DNA from: Rutpela maculata | Lineage: Eukaryota; Arthropoda; Insecta; Coleoptera; Cerambycidae | Assembly: GCA_936432065.2 (NCBI GenBank) | Contig: OW386285.2 | Coordinates: 259,087,317-259,151,316, forward strand | Length of the DNA stretch: 64,000 nucleotides | Direction: 5' to 3' | In this document: positions 1-12,240 of the stretch, in pieces | How positions within the stretch are numbered: the stretch's first letter is position 1 | Layout: each line of letters starts with the position of its first letter | Made by a program: the position numbers and the translations under genes | The notes under the pieces: generated by a model | Database searches by the model: none | What the model was told of the DNA's origin: nothing | The model's input: only the letters and a program-made list of their open reading frames with translations

Positions 1-1690
1 AGAACTTCCTTGAAACTTTCACTATTTTCACAAAATTCTTTCAAGTATTTCTTAAGTTCTTGATTTTGGGTATTCCTAACTTTTTTAGGAATTGTATACT
101 TACTGGCTTGTTCAAAATTGTTTTTAATATGTTCGGTATAATCTACATTGTCAATAGTGAGTTCTTCCTCAAAGTCTCTCAATTTGCAGTCATATTTTTC
201 AACATCTGAGATCAATATGTCAGTTTTTAAGTGTATATTCTGAGCCATTTTATACCAGTCTCCAAAATTTTCTGCTAGTTGTTCATACTGAGGAAACACC
301 TCTTTTTCCAGCAGAGTTTTTATCTTATTAATAGTTTGGGTGATTTTAATCCTCTCTAATATATGAAATTGTTCATCGTTATAGGACAAGCTACGAGTTG
401 CTCGATCCCTAACAAGATGTTGCCAAGACTCTCTGAGATGTTCAACCTGTGTTTTGGCCCTCGCAGGTGCAAGTGTTTTAAAGGGGCATTTTAAGTCTCT
501 GCTCATACTGTCCCATTGTAGCTTTAATGTATTTTCGACACAGTGTGCCATATACAAATTAGTAACACCTACTGCTGCTGCTGCTACAAACTCCTTACTT
601 ACATTCTCAATACTTTCCACATAATTATTTTTAAGGATATAATTGCTTATTTGTTGAGACAGTTGTAAAATTTGGGCAGTTTTCTTGAAAATCATAGTTT
701 TGTCTAGCAAATGTTGTGTATTTTGGTGTAATTGTTTAAGCTCAGCATTAATATACGTAGTAAAGTTTTCGACAGTATCGCAAATAAGTTTGCTGAACAA
801 AGAATATTTTTCAATTTGACGTTTACACTGATGACCTATATTACACGCAAATTTTGCTTGTGCCGCATCATTTTCCACAGAGATAACAGTAGAAAAATCC
901 GTCCACTTTGGCAATTCCTGATCAGGCACTATAGTGATGTTGTTGTTTTCCTTGTTAAACAAGAACAAAGGACCTTCTTCAGTAGTTTTAGGATAGCCAA
1001 CTGACCTAGTGTAATCCTGAATAAGGGTGGTAAACAGACTAGTTCTATACAGCAAAATTTGGCTATCATCTTTAATTTCTGTTTGCTCTGTTACGTAATT
1101 TTGCAAATGTTGGTATGTTTCGTCTGGTAAGATATAAACTTTGATCAACTTAGCTTTATTTACGTGGAAGATATTTATCGCCTTGCGTGACAATACGACA
1201 TCTACTTCTTTGAAGAATCTTTCAAAACTCCAAATTTTCCTATGGTCAGCTTCTAACAGCCCAGCTAGTAGAGGTGTTATAATTTTTTTCAAACCATCAC
1301 TCAACTGACAGTTATCGGGTAAGTCACGTTTCCACTCGATTGGCCCATTTTCTTTGGTCTGTATTCCGGATATAACACCACTTTCCTTCTTTGTAGTAAT
1401 ATGGTGCATCGTTTCTTTATTCCTGCGTCCTCCATAAGGCCTGAAAGGCAAATTTCCTGTTGCTACATGGTATAACGTAACACCAATTGACCACAAGTCA
1501 ATGGTGGCACCAAATTTTTTGTTAACTGGCTTTCTTAATACGGCTCGTTCATACATATCAGGGTGAAGATATTCTTCAGTTCCATATAGTGACTGGAAAG
1601 ACTGACCTTCTTGAAGTTCCCTCGCAGCTCCAAAGTCGGTGAGTTTGTAAACTGTAGTGCCATCTTCTCGGATAAATTTCATTATATTAC
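1..1690 (-). CDS. ik2: TBK1/IKK-epsilon kinase, exon 2 (3' end beyond window)
   Basis: This open exon, read right to left, encodes the C-lobe of a Ser/Thr kinase and the region after it, and runs off the left edge. The acceptor is at 1691-1692 (CAG), and the first codon is completed by exon 1 to give the P-G-N-I-M join of the catalytic loop. Visible landmarks are the DFG in LTDFGAAR (Asp about 161), an activation segment SLYGTEEYLHPDMYERAVLRK-like with Ser about 176 matching TBK1 Ser172, and DLWSIGVT. These are followed by a ubiquitin-like segment starting near IFHVNKAKLIKVYIL and a long helical stretch matching the TBK1 scaffold/dimerisation domain. About 705 residues are visible over both exons, against roughly 720-730 for the family, so only a short C-terminus is missing. 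In animals the family acts in innate signalling; fly IK2 also acts in actin and mRNA-localisation control. No stops or frameshifts were seen. Confidence 0.9.
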
Positions 1691-1800
1691 CTGAAAAACA
1701 GATAAATATTTACTTAGAATAATTCATAACCATTTTATTAATAATCTGCTTTCACAATTCATTTCATTTTTATAATCAATTGTTTAAAATCTAACAGATA

Positions 1801-2678
1801 TGATTTATTTATTTATTAATGGGAGAGCCCATAGAGTATACAAAAAATACATTATAAAAAAAACACATAAATTAAATAGTAATACATTAAAAAAAACAGA
1901 CTAAGTAGACATACAAGACTAGAGGGTAAATTAAACAAATAAATTTATTTGGCTAAAATAGAATAGTTAGACACAAAAAAATATAATACTTAATCATATC
2001 ACAAATTGTTTTTTAATGTATATAATGAAATATTAAAATAATCTAGACTTGCAGTATTAGCATTTTTCATTATCCTATCGATACCAAGATTAGAACCATA
2101 TAGGGTTCAATGATTTTGGATAAAATACGTATATGATTCTCTTAAATGTCTTTGTGGTACATGAAATTCTAATAGTGCCAGTAATTCAGGGTTGTCGATA
2201 ATTCCATTGCATAGTTTAAATGCCAAAATAATATCTGTATTGGTTCTTCATTTTTGCAAAGTCTGAAGATTTAAATGAGTTAGAATTTCGTTGTAAGAAA
2301 TTTGATCGCTTGGAATGTGAAGTTTATATGCTATATAGCGCAGAAATCTATTTTGAACTCTCAATTTTATCTATATGTATTTGAAAATATGGAGACCATA
2401 TAACTGAACTACTTTCAAGATGATATCTAACTAGTGACACACAACGTTTTTATGGCTAAAATGTTAGTGAATTCTCTAGAGTGTCTTTTAATAACTTTTA
2501 AAGCTTTATTACAGATTAATTCGATGTGAGGGATAAAGTCAATTTGGAGTCGAAATAAATTCCTAAATTACGTATTATATTAACATTTTCGATTGGAATA
2601 TCGTTTATGAAATACATGTTTAAAGATTGGGATAGCCCTTTGCTAAACTGTATATATTTGCATTTTGATACATTAACA
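1801..2678 (-). mobile_element. Non-LTR retrotransposon remnant (CR1/Jockey-like RT 3' part)
   Basis: Read on the minus strand, 2690-2060 gives a degenerate reverse-transcriptase C-terminal part. It includes the stretch INDIPIENVNIIRNLGIYFD followed by SKLTL, and further on VRYHLESSSVIWSPYFQIH, typical of non-LTR RT thumb regions (VRDLGVxFDSKLTF, HLEYCSxIWSP). Several stops and frameshifts interrupt it. The 3' end runs to an AATAAATAAATAAA-type tail near 1801-1820 (seen as TTTATTTATTTATTAAT on the plus strand). The 5' part is missing and another foldback abuts it at 2678. Clade assignment is approximate. Confidence 0.65.
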
Positions 2679-3455
2679 GCCGGTTTTACAATCGCAAGTT
2701 AACTTTTATGTTAATTGACTCTTACTTGCAGGTTAACTACAACTTTACCGATACTTGTGTTTTTCAATATAAAGTTAAGAAATGATCTGTAAACGAGAGG
2801 TTGTGAATAAAATTGATAATGTTGGTACTTGAAAAATGGATAATACACATAAAATTTATGAATTTTTGTCAAAGTCACACGTCACCTATTGTCAAATCTA
2901 AACATCAGAAGCGATTTATGAGTTAGTGGTTTATTATCAAATATGTAGTATTTAATATTTACATTTTTTTTATAAATAATATCTTTATATAATTTATTCT
3001 ATATTCTATTACAAAACATAGAAACGTTTATTTTAACAATAGAAATGTGTTTTGTTTTAAGTATTACGTCATAGATAACAACAGGTGCGCAAATTTTTCT
3101 GCCGATGAGGAGAATATTCTCGTAAATTTAATAGAAAATTATAGAAATATTATAGAGAATAAAAAATGTATTCTTCAAAACAGTTAAGTCTATACCAGAT
3201 TACCTTGGGCCTTCTTGGCTCCTCATAACTGCTATATGCATTTACTTCGTACGTATCAAAACATTATTTTGTGACAGTTATTTTATATGTAGGTTATAAA
3301 TTGCTAGTAAACTACCAACTTCTAGTTTACTCACACCTCATCTGCTAGTAAAGTTAACTACTAGATAACTACGACCTTGAAAATGACCAGCTATTGTAAA
3401 ATCCAATTTCTATAATGACCTGTCTGTCAGTTAACCAGTGATTGTAAATCCGGGT
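2678..3455. repeat. Foldback/MITE-like element with CCGGTTTTACAATC ends
   Basis: The left end CCGGTTTTACAATCGCAAGT (2680 on) and the right end, reverse complement CCCGGATTTACAATCACTGG, are imperfect inverted repeats, both followed by GTTAAC. The interior has further mirrored words (AGTTAACTxxxACTAGCAG near 3330-3370). No coding sequence is seen. A target duplication was not resolved. It appears to be inserted in or next to the CR1-like remnant. Confidence 0.45.
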
Positions 3456-4020
3456 GTAAGAGTCATTTTTTTGTTGTTACACCAGTTATAAAATTTGTCA
3501 ATGTCTTCTTGTAATTCTATATAGGAAATGGTATGAGTAACTTCTCTGCTCAGAAGAGATACTGAAACACCCCATACCTAGGTCGTGTATTTTAAAATAA
3601 TTACCTACAAAATTAAACATCACAAAATAATAATGAAAAAGATTTCATATGGTTTTTATCTAACAATCTCAAGTTTTCATAAATATGGAATGTTAATTTC
3701 AAAGTAAGTTGAGAAATAATATTACGTGCAATAGTTTTTAAAATTACCGTCTAAAAAGTTCTTAAGTTATAATGATACAGTTTGAAATAACATTAACGGA
3801 GATACCAATATCTCATTTTTAAAGAATTTTGCAAATGCCACGTTTTCGCTAAGCATGGCATATTTAACAACTTAGAATTATTTTCACAATGTTAATTTGT
3901 GTTATATACTATGTCTTAGAGAATTTTCGATACACTCAATGTATAGTCATACATTTCTTTAAGTAAATTGGAAGCAATCATATTAGTTTAAGTAAGCGTT
4001 TATCACCTTCTTGTGGTCGT

Positions 4021-4394
4021 CAGGGCTCGACCGATGGCAGAATTTTGCCGATGGGCCGATGCCGATGTTTTTACTTGAGCATCGGCCGATGCCGATGGCC
4101 AATGTTTGAATTTTGAACTTAGACAATAGACATCAATCAACATGTTCAAAAATAGAAATTAATATTTATTGCTCAAAAGCAGAAACAAATGTATACATTA
4201 TAAAAAAAACAATACAGATTTCAAAAATAATCTAAACAATAAACATTTCATTCCCAACAGAGACTTTAAGTATGCAACCCGTAAGAAAATCCATCGGCAC
4301 CATTGGCCTTATATTTCGCAGATGGCCGATACCGATGCCGATGGGTGAAATTTTGTACCATTGGCGCCCATACCGATTCATCGGTCGAGCCCTA
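4021..4394. mobile_element. hAT-type MITE with 8-bp TSD GTGGTCGT
   Basis: A 374-bp non-coding element. The left end is CAGGGCTCGACCGATG and the right end is the reverse complement TAGGGCTCGACCGATG, 15 of 16 identical. It is flanked by an exact 8-bp duplication GTGGTCGT at 4013-4020 and 4395-4402. The CAGGG terminus and 8-bp duplication are the standard signature of hAT elements. The interior repeats CCGATGCCGATG words near both ends. It lies in the TBK1 intron. Confidence 0.85.
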
Positions 4395-6569
4395 GTGGTC
4401 GTAGAGCATTAACCTTTTGGGGCTGATAGTCATTTAGTCTTGGCAGTTCCACGACTATTCCTGTTTAGAACTTAACTGTGTGTCTGCACAATTACATGAA
4501 TTTGCAAAGCACCGACTGGACCCCTTGGCATTGGCAGTCACAATGTTTGAAGTAAATGTAGGATAATATCTTGAATAGGTCTACATTGTTAGATACTGGC
4601 ACATTTCAGGAATCACAAATATAGCATATAGCAATATATATGACATTATGACTGTTCTTGTCACAGTACTTCTACACTATAACTATACTTTGGACGACCT
4701 GGGATTCCCTCAGAGCTAGCCTTTCCAGTAATACTATTTTTCCATGAAAATTAAGCAAAACAAAATGATATGTTAATTACAATAAATATAAATTGCATTT
4801 GTTACCGAAATGGAACATGTCAACCCCATTTTTACTACTGTAAACCATGGTGTATTAAATAAGTGATCCGACAAGGCACTTTCCTATGATAATAATGGCT
4901 TTCTTTATAAGTGCATGGTTCCTATTTACTTTAGTAGATGGTGCGAGCTTTAGGGTCCTACAATTACCTGTGTATAGATAGATGAATTTGCCATGTTGCA
5001 TGCAGTGTTGCATAAAAATAGCTGATTTTTTAAAATTTAGCGCCAGCGTATTGAACGTATTTCTTCTAGCTACTTAATGTCAGATGTCACTGCACTCGTT
5101 TCACTAAACACAATCAAAAGGCCGGAAATATGAGCAACACTGTATGCACAGAATCTGTAAAATTATCTTTCTATGCATAAGTAATGACAGATCCTATTGT
5201 TCCTGCCATCTATTACATTATGTACAAAGTAAGCAGTTATAAAGCCACTGTGCGGGTTCTTGACGCATTTACCTATTTAATACACCATATGGTCATAACT
5301 TGAGATCTACACATGCTGTTAAACATTGAAACAGTAATTTTGTATTATTTAGTTTTTTTAATTTGCAACCAGTAGCACATAAAGGAGACATTTGTCTGTA
5401 GTCATAATGTGCGCAGTTTGTATAATTTAGTGTGCATTAGGCAAAAACAAATGGAGGAAATTGTAGATAATATAAGGATGAAAGAACAAAACGCTAAATA
5501 CTCCAATGTCTAAATTCTGTTTTCTTTTTAATATTATTATAAGTATTTCACATCATCTGTATATCACATCACATGGTTGTTAACCTCTTGCCATATATCT
5601 ATTGTTAGGAGATAATGAGACATGAACTATCTCTTGCATTTACAACAAGGTACAAAGACAATTTCATATTATGCAGATTTCGAATTTTTGACACCATTTG
5701 ATATTTTGATATTGTATAGATCTCTAATGCTATCTAAATATACTCATATTTTGACACATTTTAATTCATTTGCTTTGCTTCACACTAAAATGATCAATCA
5801 AGTCCTAAAATTATCAATTTTACTAAAAAAAAAAAAAAATTACTTTAATCTGTTATTGTGTCACTTATCATGATTAATATGTATTAAAATGACTGATCAA
5901 CAGGAAACCGCTCTGAAAGTAGAGTTAGTTTATTCTTCCTATGGAAATCATGTCTCGACCCCTGGGTATCTTGAACTAGTTTTAAGATGGTGTATACTGT
6001 ATACTATGAGTTAGTTACAAAGTAACCTGTAGACACTGACAGTCCTACACTAGATGTAGGACGTTACTTGCTACCAGATGACGACACATGTCAAATACAA
6101 GGATACGACATCCTATCTTTTAAAAACTGCCACAAGATGGCAGCATTCGTAAATAACGGACACCGCATAAAACAAATGGAAAAGAGTCAAATAGGCTGAA
6201 AATGTAGTATGTTGTTAATTCATAATATCCTGATTAAAAGTTTTCATGGGCACAATTTCTGAAAATGGCCAGTTTTTGAGATATGAAAGGTCAAAGGTCA
6301 GGAATATCGGTATCTAGAAAGATCCACTCTGGAATTGAAGGGGGGGGAAGTTGCCGACTCAATAGTCCACAAAACTGAAGAAGAATTTAAACTTTAAGCG
6401 TCCATTCAACTACAAAGTCCCTCAAAAGCGACTGCCTCACATAGACGGACTAACCCACACACAAATGAGGGACGGAAGTCACCCAAAATACTCGCACCAT
6501 AGTCATAGGAAGCGTCCTCATTAAAACAATCAACAGGCTGGTCCGGGAAGATAGCAGCATACGACAAGG

Positions 6570-9165
6570 AGATGATACTAAGTAATGTGAAGACAAACGG
6601 AAGTAATCATGCGAGTAGACTTCGACACTTCTATAGTGCTCGGAAGAAAATGACATCGGACCCAAAGATCCTGTCATGGATAAAAAGGTACCAAATCTAT
6701 TTCACCCGACAAGTTACTCGGCATTCTACCCCCTCAGAGACGACTCGGTCTTCCGTAGATAAGAAATCTCTATTGCTATATCTCACTTAGAGAAAATAGG
6801 CACGGTCCAAACGTACGTGCCTAGCAAGGACAATTTATTTCTGGTATTTTTTTTGGTAAAAAAATTTTATGGTAAAAAGAATTGAATCTCAAAAATTTTT
6901 GTTGACTGAACATTTCAAAATAGGGGACAATAACACAGCAATAAAACTTGTCACCAAGGTGTTTTATGGGATCGGTGATCTTATTCCTCTTGCCCAGTCA
7001 TATAGGAAATATTTAAGATTTAGCTTTGATAAAAATTATATCAACTAACTTGCTTGCCTTTTGGACTTGGCACAGCCCCTTTCGTTGTCACTAAGATCAT
7101 GAAATCAGTAATGACCTTTCTAAGAACAAATAAACACCACTTATCCATCGTGTATTTAGACTACTTTCTCCTTCTAGGCAACATGTTCGGAGTTTCCAAA
7201 ACCTAAGATTTTATAAAATCAGGCTGTTTGTCCCGCAATGACGTGTGGGTGGGTTTAGACCAAAACCTTGAATGAGCCAAATATTTGGCTCTTCAGAGTA
7301 ATAACGATAACTACAATAAAGTTATGTAGTTACCGGACGATATTAGCACTAACCTACACTGGTGGAATCTCAACGTAATTGACACCAGGAAGAAAATTAG
7401 TCTAAAACTATTTAAATTCGAAATCTTCAGTGATGCATCAAAATCCGGATTGGGCGTGGTCTGTCAGACTCAGAAAGCTCACGGACACTGGAATACGTTA
7501 GAACAATCATATAAAATTCTCCGAGAAATTCTCCTAAGAATTGGCAACCCCACAGCAATAGCTTATATAAATCGGATGGCAGAAATTCTCTATCCAACCT
7601 TGACCAATCCCGCTAAAGAAATCTGGCAATGGTGCGAGGCTCGCAAGATCGTTTAATTTGCATCATACATAGAGTCAGATGTCAATAAGAAAGCTGATAC
7701 AGAATCGTGCCGTCTAAAGCCAGAAAGAAGGTGGCAATTAGCAGACTATGCATTCAGGAAAATCACATTCAGTTCGGAAGTCCAGATATCGACCTATTTG
7801 CTGATAGAAATAATACAACATGTAAGAATTTTTGTATCTTGTACCCAGAAGCAGTAGGCATCAACGCTTTTACAATGTATTGGAAACCATACTGTTTTTA
7901 TTCTTTTAGGGATTCCAAGGAGGAGCAGCCTATGGCACTTTGAATAGCCTTCGATTGGCATTGTCTTTTCTAATTACGTCAGAGTTAGGTAATGACTCGA
8001 GAGTGAAGATGTTTGTCAGAGGACTACAAAATTTTAAACCGAGTAAAACCGCGACCATACACAGGACCTCAAGGTCGTCCTAGATTACCTGGCGGGAATG
8101 GATAACAAAAAAATTAGTCTCGAGTTCTTGTCTAAGAAGTTGGTGACATTTCTTGCATTTACCACTGTTCATAAAGTACAGACCCTTTCCCCCATTGACA
8201 TCAGAAGTATAGTATGTAATAATAAAGGCATTGAAATAAAGATTCCCGATAGGATTAAGACAACAAGAATACAATCCAGCCGACTCTGTTTTTTCCACTC
8301 TTCTCGGAAAAACCAAACATATGTGTGGCTCGCACCCTAAAAACATATTTAGATAGGACAAAAGATTTTAAGTCACCTACATGTCATAAACTGCTATTAG
8401 CATTTGAGAAAACACATCATGAGGCTAATCCTCAGACACTGAGCAGATGGATTACGTGTATTCTGAGAGGGAGCGGAATAGATATGAATGTTTTTGAGTC
8501 AATTCCACAAGGCATGCAAGTACTTCAGCAGCAAGCAGACAGAGGGTAAGCTTGGATGTCATACGAAAGACAACGGGCTGGTCGGAATATTCAGAAACAT
8601 TCGTTAAGTTCTATAACAGACCAGTCAAAACGCAGAGTTTATTTGCTTAAGCCATTCTAAAATAGATTCTAAGATTGGTACAATCGTTAATAATTAGTTC
8701 TTCATTACTTTAGAATGGATTAGATCATAATAAACAATGTCATATATTTTACTTATTACAACAGTGAGATTATGAGAGAGCTTAATCTTTATCGCCGTAA
8801 CAACTTTAAACATCTACAGGTATTCGATCATAGAGGACGGAGCGCAAACATAATGATAAGATCAAACGAACTTACCTTATGTGATGTTTGATCTTGATTA
8901 TATGTAGCGCTCCGCCTGAGATTATCAGTCCCACCCAACCCTGACTTGATGATAACCACCTAACCCTGATCATCACTGTTACGGCAAATATACCTTTGAA
9001 GTGAATGAAGTATGACCGGCGTACGCAGGACAGGCTAGATATACAGTTCTGCTTTAATATTGTGGGGTTAGTAACACATGAGACGTACTACAGGTATTCG
9101 ACCATCTCGGGCGGAGCGCTACATATAATCAAGATCGAATATCACTTTAAGTTCATTTGATCCTA
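6570..9165 (+). mobile_element. DIRS-like tyrosine-recombinase retrotransposon, decayed copy A
   Basis: Broken coding pieces occur in DIRS order. The RT start is near 6650 (DPKILSWIKRYQ). RT motifs follow at about 6960-7180, including AQSYRKYLRFSFDKNY and a damaged catalytic strand. RNase H is near 7450-7700 (PTAIAYINRMAEILYP, then IWQWCEARK). A tyrosine recombinase lies at 8098-8640 (DIRSIVCNNKGIEIKIPDRI; TLSRWITCILRGSGID; then VIRKTTGWSEYSE and FVKFYNRPVK). Many stops and frameshifts make it non-functional. Downstream, 8814-8940 is a hairpin-rich internal complementary region and about 9090-9165 a diverged right terminal repeat. No matching left terminus was found, so the copy is 5' truncated or diverged. 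It is antisense to the host kinase gene. Confidence 0.75.
8814..8940 (+). repeat. Internal complementary region of DIRS copy A
   Basis: A nested hairpin: CGGAGCGC pairs with GCGCTCCG, and AAGATCAAAC pairs with GTTTGATCTT around a CTTACC-containing loop. The second half is complementary, with mismatches, to about 9095-9165 (GGGCGGAGCGCTACATATAA, then TCAAGATCG), as expected for the part of a DIRS internal complementary region that matches the right end. Its layout parallels the perfect version at 16401-16513. Confidence 0.6.
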
Positions 9166-9253
9166 TGAGTTTAGGGTAGAACTAACAGGAAAGGAGATAA
9201 TTAAGAAAAGCCTATTTTAACCTTCATTTTTTCAACATGGCGGTAGTAGTGGT

Positions 9254-9418
9254 CAGTGGCAGAACTAAGGTAAAAGGCTCAGGTGGCAAACGCTTTGAAG
9301 GGCCCATTTTTTCGGATCATAACCTATATAATCTACAGTATAAGGGCCCTGAGGGCCCTTTTGCACAGGGGGCCCAGGTGACATTTGCTCATTGGCCGCC
9401 GGGTTAGATCCGCCACTG
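9254..9418. mobile_element. hAT-type MITE, 165 bp
   Basis: The ends are CAGTGGCAGAACTAA and, as reverse complement, CAGTGGCGGATCTAA. The flanks GTAGTGGT (9246-9253) and GTAGTGGC (9419-9426) are an 8-bp duplication with one mismatch. The centre contains the palindrome AAGGGCCCTGAGGGCCCTT. There is no coding capacity; the 67-aa open frame across it is incidental. Confidence 0.75.
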
Positions 9419-10003
9419 GTAGTGGCAATGATAATTTCGTGGGAAACATTAATTAATGATTGTGGCAACCTTCCCTATGTTATCCAAACAAAGAATTCCT
9501 TGTAGGAATCATTTACGGGTCAAATGACAGATTCACTGTACAGTTAATAAACTGTTTTAACATATATGATATTACTTTGGTAACTGCCAATTTGATACCT
9601 AATCATTAAATAAATATACTTTTTCTATGACTGTTTTGAAAAGTGTTTCAACGCGCACTGCTAACTACACCTGAAAATTATTGATTTTAAATAGCTTGTG
9701 ACAAATCATTAATGCACACTAACAACGTGGGAAAAGTAACTTTTCACATTCTCCTTATATGAGTATATCATAAAAGGGCATTGAAAACAATTGAAATTGT
9801 TTCGCGATCTTCCCTTTAGAAACAAAATTATACCTAGATATGTTTTGACATTCAAGTTAATTCTGAGTTTTATTTATTTAAATATGGAAACTGGAATATG
9901 GAAAGTATAGTATACAACACATATAAACATCAATTTTCAACACTTGTTGCACAATATATTATTTCTACATTTGCAAGAATATATGAAAGCACTTTCACTT
10001 TAC

Positions 10004-10430
10004 CTGGCTTTAAATCTCTATGAATTAGATTATTATCTCTTAAATGCTTCATGCCAGCATATAGATGTTCCAATACTAAAAGAAATTCTGATTCCTCCAG
10101 ACCATAAGTATTTTCAGGATCGTCTAAGCTGTTAAACAAACTGCCTCCTGTACACAACTCCATAACAATGACTTTTCCCCTATTTTCCTGCTCCTCTTCA
10201 ATAGCAAGAAGTTTAACAATATTTTCATGTTTTACTTTTCGTAGTACCTCAAACTCTCGAAATTGAACTTCTTGGGGCCGAAGTGTACTTACATGATTGA
10301 AAGTTTTAACTGCCACAGGCTCTCCATTTACCTTATTGACTCCTTGATGAACCGTGGCAGTAGCCCCTTTGCCCAAGATGCTGGTAGTCGACCAAACATA
10401 GTTAGTTGACCCGCGTAAATAAGAAGACAT
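10004..10430 (-). CDS. ik2: TBK1/IKK-epsilon kinase, first coding exon
   Basis: This exon encodes the kinase N-lobe and the start of the catalytic loop. The glycine loop is GKGATATVHQG (about 20-30), the ATP lysine is K42 in VAVKTF, the helix-C segment is REFEVLRKVKHENIVKL, and the catalytic HRDLKP has Asp139. The exon ends after one base of the Gly codon at a GTAAAG donor (10003-9998). I chose the ATG at 10428-10430, giving MSSYLRGSTNYVW, because vertebrate TBK1 has a similarly short leader before its WLLSDILGQG motif. An in-frame ATG at 10475 would add 15 residues and cannot be excluded. The conserved LRPxxVQxREFEVL signature is specific to TBK1/IKK-epsilon rather than IKK-alpha/beta. The phase-1 junction with the exon at 1-1690 restores P-G-N-I-M exactly. 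Confidence 0.92.
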
Positions 10431-11630
10431 TTTCAAAGATTTCACATAGGAAGAATACTCAACGATAATTATCAATCCTTATTAAATGGCAGGTGCATGA
10501 CGCGTTTCAAACCTCGGTAAAAGAAGACATCCAAGACGTTACTTAACTATTAACGATTACGATATTTTTTATGAAAATTATTAAATGAAGAACACAACAC
10601 AACATATTTGCCTAGACCTGCGATTAGACAGTTAGTCAAAAGTCAAAACTCAACTCAAAACATGACATCATGACATGTCACTAGTCTCTGGTGTTTTTCA
10701 TTTTCTTGTAAAATGATGTACGGAACACAAATGCATCTGATTGGTTAATCATTTATTTTTCTGATTAGAGATTGGTTGAAATGCCATTTTTAAGTAAAAC
10801 TAAAAGTTACCAAATATTGGAGGAAATTGAAAAACTATAGATGGAAACGGAATTCAACGGGACGAATGCCAAAAAAAAAAAAAATAGGCGCGTATTTCAT
10901 ACGTTGATAGATTCTAGATTCGCGTCATTTGATTATTTAACCGTCATATGACGTTTTCATGAAGATATGCAAGCTTTAAAATCTAAAGATTATTTTTTTT
11001 ATTATGATGTACTGTGTGTATTATTGTTGGGTTTTAGGAAATTGTTGTTTGAATTTGAAGGACGTTATCTTATCAGAAGAAATATTATAGAAATTATTGA
11101 CTTACACAAATCTCGAAAAATTACTTATTTTTACGGTAAGAAAGGTAAATGCATACATAATCGATGTTTACACCAATAACGGCATGACGGCATTGACACA
11201 TATATATTTTTTTATTATTCTGCTTGGAGCGGCCTTACCACAAAAAAGAGAGTAGTTCCTTATTCTGTGGCCTTACTTCCTATTTGTTCAAAGCCATACC
11301 ATATGGATAAAAGTATACCTATATTTATATTTTTTATGGTCTACACCATCGGATTCATAGATCGGATTTTTATCGTTATCGTTTATCGGAAATCGTTGAA
11401 TTAAAGTTGTCGTCAAGCATGCATACAAAGTGCTTTTCTTTCCACCGACAATCGACAATCTTAGCTTACCCAGAGAGAAGACTTACCTAAAGACTATATG
11501 CCTAATGCCTAAAGACTAAAGAGATTCTTATCTAAACTAACTTGTAAAAAGAACGATCCAAAGCAGACCAGAAATTTTGCACGTGCGCAGGGCCGGATTA
11601 AGGATTGGCGCACCCCTAGGTTAATCATGT
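10431..11630. other. Upstream region of the kinase gene; no gene seen
   Basis: This holds the probable promoter and 5'UTR of the minus-strand TBK1-like gene, but no clear TATA box or initiator can be assigned. The rest is AT-rich. An open frame at 10967-11179 has no recognisable similarity and unconvincing composition. A truncated hAT-like end (CAGGGCCGGATTAAGG) lies at 11589, just before the DIRS insertion at 11631. Confidence 0.5.
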
Positions 11631-11803
11631 ATTATACTTCACAGTCCTGTCCTCATTATTACCACTTGTAGTAGTGCTAACTTCTACCAATACCGTACAA
11701 CGTTTAAAGAATTTTTCTTCGCCCGTAGTTATCCTGTCCCTGCGCCGGCCCTGTTGTGTCTTACTCGACGCACCACCTATCGTGTTCATATCACATCCTC
11801 ACT
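11631..11803 (+). repeat. Left inverted terminal repeat of DIRS copy B
   Basis: The inner part, 11673-11803, is by eye identical in reverse complement to 16617-16747. The outer 41 bases, 11631-11671, are the exact reverse complement of 16401-16441 in the internal complementary region. The outermost bases are ATTATACTTCACAG. Confidence 0.88.
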
Positions 11804-11826
11804 TTGTTAATTTGTACCATTCCGTA

Positions 11827-12240
11827 TAGTGATGCAGATATTCGGATGATTTCGGTACTCGGATTACACGGAATCGGATGACAAGAATATTCGGATTAAT
11901 CATCCGATGTCGAATTAAATTTTCACTATAGGTATTAGTGATGTGATATCGCGATTTTTCAATCACTCTGTCAACAGTAATTGCGATCGTGGTTAAAGCG
12001 AATGCAAGTGGCACTGAGGTTAGTAATTTTTCTCCCCAGATCTCAGAATTGATGAGCGGGGGGGAGAAATCTAAAAAACAATTTATTATCCAAGGTGCAC
12101 GATTGACAGTTCTTTTTTGTTTTGTACTTAAAATTGATCCGAGTATATTCTATTCGGATGAAATTTTAATACTCGGAAACAAGCGAGTATTTTGATACTC
12201 GGATTAACCGAGTATTTTAATTCGAATTCACCCAACACTA
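11827..12240. mobile_element. hAT-type MITE nested in DIRS copy B
   Basis: A 414-bp element with related ends, TAGTGATGCAG at the left and TAGTGTTGGGTG (reverse complement) at the right, and mirrored internal words such as ACTCGGATTA. It is flanked by an exact 8-bp duplication ATTCCGTA at 11819-11826 and 12241-12248. It inserted into the DIRS element just inside its left terminal repeat, so it is the younger of the two. Confidence 0.8.

Larger units (their letters stand above)
1691..10003 (-). other. 8.3-kb intron 1 of the TBK1/IKK-epsilon gene
   Basis: This GT-AG intron lies between the two kinase exons. The donor GTAAAG reads down from 10003 and the acceptor TTTTTCAG ends at 1691. It is filled with mobile-element relics listed separately: a CR1-like RT fragment, a foldback, two hAT MITEs and a DIRS-like element in antisense orientation. 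Between about 3460-4010 and 4400-6560 I see only AT-rich unique-looking sequence with short direct words and no credible coding exon. The 83-aa open frame near 5622 is low-complexity Leu/Phe/Tyr-rich and was not called. From 9427 to 10003 I see nothing else. Confidence 0.85.

Noticed and set aside
5622..5873. 83-aa plus-strand open frame
   Set aside because: It ends in poly-Lys from an A-run and is Leu/Tyr/Phe rich from AT-rich DNA; no domain or splice support.
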